Part shown: one piece after another, positions 61,967 to 64,000 of the stretch
How the letters are laid out: every line of letters starts with the position of its first letter
Position numbering within the stretch: position 1 is the stretch's first letter
Assembly: GCA_963921825.1 (NCBI GenBank)
Contig: OY997588.1
Span: forward strand, 55,870,803-55,934,802
Origin: Erodium maritimum
Taxonomy: Eukaryota; Streptophyta; Magnoliopsida; Geraniales; Geraniaceae
Reading direction: 5' to 3'
DNA: 64,000 nucleotides
Position numbers and translations under genes: made by a program
The notes under the pieces: model-generated
Told to the model about the DNA's origin: nothing
Database searches by the model: none
Seen by the model: only the letters and a program-made list of their open reading frames with translations

Positions 61967-62365
61967 TTATATGTTTTCTTTGTTACTCTTTCCCCGCTCA
62001 TTTTTACTTTAATATAAGGGTAAAAAAGTCAAGTATATTACACATTTATGTTCTTTCTTAAACAAGAGGGTTAGGTTTGGAAAAAGATTTAAGGTTGGAT
62101 TTAAAATTCGAGTTGGGTTTAAGATTGTAACATTACGGGTAGTTTTGGATTTTTTGAAAAAATGAACAACAAATAGACGAATAAATGGACGGAATGGGGG
62201 ATGTTATTACAACTGTTAGTTCAGGGTATGTATACGTTATTTGGGGTATGTATCTGTTAAACGTGTATAGTTTGCGATAGGTGATTGTAATTAACCCTAA
62301 TTGTTTCAATATACAAAATATTGTTCAGGATTAGAGTTTTTAGGTTCAGATTATAGTCCGAGACT
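61967..62365. other. AT-rich stretch, no gene
   Basis: Contains 'GGTTAGGTTTGG...AAGGTTGGATTT' style repeats; no gene. Confidence 0.5.
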
Positions 62366-64000
62366 CTTTTTTATATAAGCGCGAAAAAATTTATTAGAAA
62401 AAAGTTAGATCCAAGCAGGATCTAACCAAAAGAAATTATTACAGGGGAGCTCTCGAAAGGAGCTGTGGGAACAAACCCCGAAACAAAAACGAAAAGGACG
62501 GAAAATCACCCATCAGTGACCTACACTTCAACTTCCGAAGTCAGGGTCGGATCATCAAAAGCTTTAGCTGCATGAGACCGTTGAGCAGCTTGAGTTTTTG
62601 AATCTGTTTCGCAATGTCCACAGGGTTCACAACTCTCTTCCGACTCCTGGAATGGGCTGGTTTGATATGAGCGGTGTAATAATCCCCTAAGAACTTGGGA
62701 GGGTGACTATGACGATTCGAATTTCTAGACGGTTGCTTCGAATGATGACCCTTGTTCAAAGGTTTAGGATTTGGAGGTTGAAGGAGAGCCTCCTTCCACA
62801 GACTATTGTGAAGAACCCCATTTTCCACATGTTGAGTATCTCCCGAAATAGCCAAATCAGATGGTTGTAATTGGGTCTCCAGGCCCGAAACCGGAGTTGG
62901 ATCCAAAACCGGAGCTGGATCACCTAAATCAACCGGGTCAACCAGATCCACAAGGTTAGCCTGAGCCGGGTCAGTAGAGTCTTGACCCACAAGCAACCCG
63001 GGATCATCTGGACATTCCATCTCGCAGCCCAATCCCGGATTCCTCGCAGGTTCGAAACAAATCAAGCCGAGATTCACGGCCTGAACTTTGGCGTCAACGC
63101 AATCGCAACTCGAATCCAATCTAAAATTTGAAGATTCAAATTTCAAACCCGATTCATCCTATGATTGCTCCCCAGAAAACACGCCGGAGCACGTCGTCGG
63201 TCTCATGCTCTGTTTCACGGTCCTAGTTACCAGATCAAAGACGGAGCTCTGACACACCCGAGAATGCCCAATCTGGTCTCCACCAAGTGCAACATCCCGA
63301 TCCTGTGTCACACTATGGTCATGTTCTCTTATGCTCTGTTTTGCTCCGATGATTTTGATGGGTTTCCAGGGCCGAGCAAGAACTACAAAAAGATGATGAC
63401 CATTGATTTTCAACTCATTCATGCTCTCTAAAGCCTGTGAAGCCTCCTCCTTCGAGCTGAATCGTACGAATCCATACAGCTGATATTTGAGATTTAGTCG
63501 ACTTAATGCCACAGAAGACACTACTTCGCCGAAGGTACTAAACGTGTTTATAAGCCACTCCTCCGTCGTTCTGTATGGTAGATTGCAGACAAATAGCTCC
63601 TCATCTATTGTGTGGTATTTCCTTACTCGTCTTCTGCTCCTAGATGTAGAAGCCCTGAAAGACTCGTCCATCAATCCTGGTTTCAGAGCAGCGATGATCA
63701 GCTTCCTGGTAGGCTTGTCTTTGACTTCCACAACATACTTCGGTGTATCCGCATCGTCCGAAACAGAGCGCTTGGATCGCTCCTTGACATCCGGAGCCTC
63801 CGCAACGGTCATAACAGAGTGTTTCAGATTGGATCGCTGCACACAAACGGCTGGACGTTTACCCTTGGCCTCCTTAGATCGGTGAGATCGGTTTTCACTC
63901 TGTGAATTCTTGCACCTCCTCTTAGACCCAGTCAGAGTCTTTTCTAGTGCAGATGTCTCGGCCGGAATTCCAGACACCAGAGAATAGTACTCTCCATCCA
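62366..64000 (-). mobile_element. Second ORF1-only LINE, continuing beyond window
   Basis: The minus-strand tail TTTTTTCTAATAAATTTTTTCG then CGCTTATATAAAAAAG matches the layout of the LINE at 8292. The ORF1 end is about 175 bp from the tail; no ORF2 is present between them. The 5' end is outside the window, so completeness cannot be judged. Confidence 0.7.
62541..64000 (-). pseudogene. LINE ORF1 with RRM, one internal stop, 5' end outside window
   Basis: A single frame is open from beyond 64000 to 62541, apart from TAG at 63159-63161. N-terminal part basic ('GSKRRCKNSQSENRSHRSKE'). RRM: RNP2 'ELFVCNLPYRTTEEWLINTF' (about 63600-63530), 'GEVVSSVAL', RNP1 'LYGFVRFSSKEEASQAL', last strand 'HHLFVVLARPWKP'. 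The C-terminal acidic part ('DLVDPVDLGDPAPVLDP') includes 'SLWKEALLQPPNPKP', the counterpart of 'SPWKDVLLQPPPRQS' in the 8292 element. RRM-bearing ORF1 is typical of BNR-type plant LINEs. The two copies are well diverged, so the family is old or diverse. Confidence 0.72.

Overview
The window is nuclear DNA of a flowering plant. The evidence is Ty3/gypsy chromovirus, copia-like, CACTA, PIF/Harbinger and LINE sequences, TATA-box promoters, spliceable AT-rich introns, and one clearly recognisable host gene: an intronless GRAS transcription factor of the LATERAL SUPPRESSOR (LAS/SCL18) type at 45700-46800 (+). The species cannot be fixed from the sequence. Almost everything else is nested, decaying mobile DNA.

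Layout. 1-9775: the 3' part of a gypsy LTR (to 2458), a short retroelement ORF fragment, then a second gypsy LTR family (LTR A, 2927-9775). LTR A is split by a Harbinger element (3469-5987, TSD TAA) and by a LINE that carries only an RRM-type ORF1 (8292-9643). 10336-18210: copy 1 of a Harbinger family that carries two SANT/Myb-like genes and no transposase, interrupted by a 1.78-kb retroposon with a 15-bp TSD (12520-14295); then a copia-like LTR (14525-16121) and a 5'-truncated LINE ORF2 (16122-17937, -). 18211-20880: a chain of foldback elements separated by (TA)n runs. 21677-30373: four relatives of a small charged-protein gene, two of them head to head in a 3.6-kb foldback, with LTR B (21918-24470) between the other two. 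30385-37917: a degenerate Tekay/Del-like gypsy element (5' LTR, PBS, gag, protease, RT, RNase H, integrase, PPT, 49 bp of 3' LTR).

37918-44535: a MITE, more (TA)n/(GA)n-flanked foldbacks with an inserted retroposon, a copia-like LTR and a CACTA remnant with its TAGTG terminus. 45400-46800: the LAS-like gene. 47204-54078: a retroposon with a 14-bp TSD, Harbinger two-gene copy 2 (48681-50972, -, nearly intact gene A), the second copy of the 1.75-kb retroposon (51188-52939, 16-bp TSD), and a 0.77-kb retroposon. 56704-60462: a long foldback containing Harbinger two-gene copy 3 (56832-59220, TSD TTA). 61013-61966: a Harbinger MITE. 62366-64000: a second ORF1-only RRM LINE, running off the window.

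The most unusual material is (a) a superfamily of foldback elements that share a short terminal consensus resembling CAGGTACAAACC, sit in microsatellites and have mostly unrelated interiors; (b) the two-gene transposase-less Harbinger family; (c) ORF1-only LINEs, a plant analogue of mammalian HAL1; (d) a 1.75-kb LINE-mobilised retroposon with an unrecognised ORF; (e) the cluster of small charged-protein genes. All homology statements come from reading the sequence and recalled family knowledge; no search was run.
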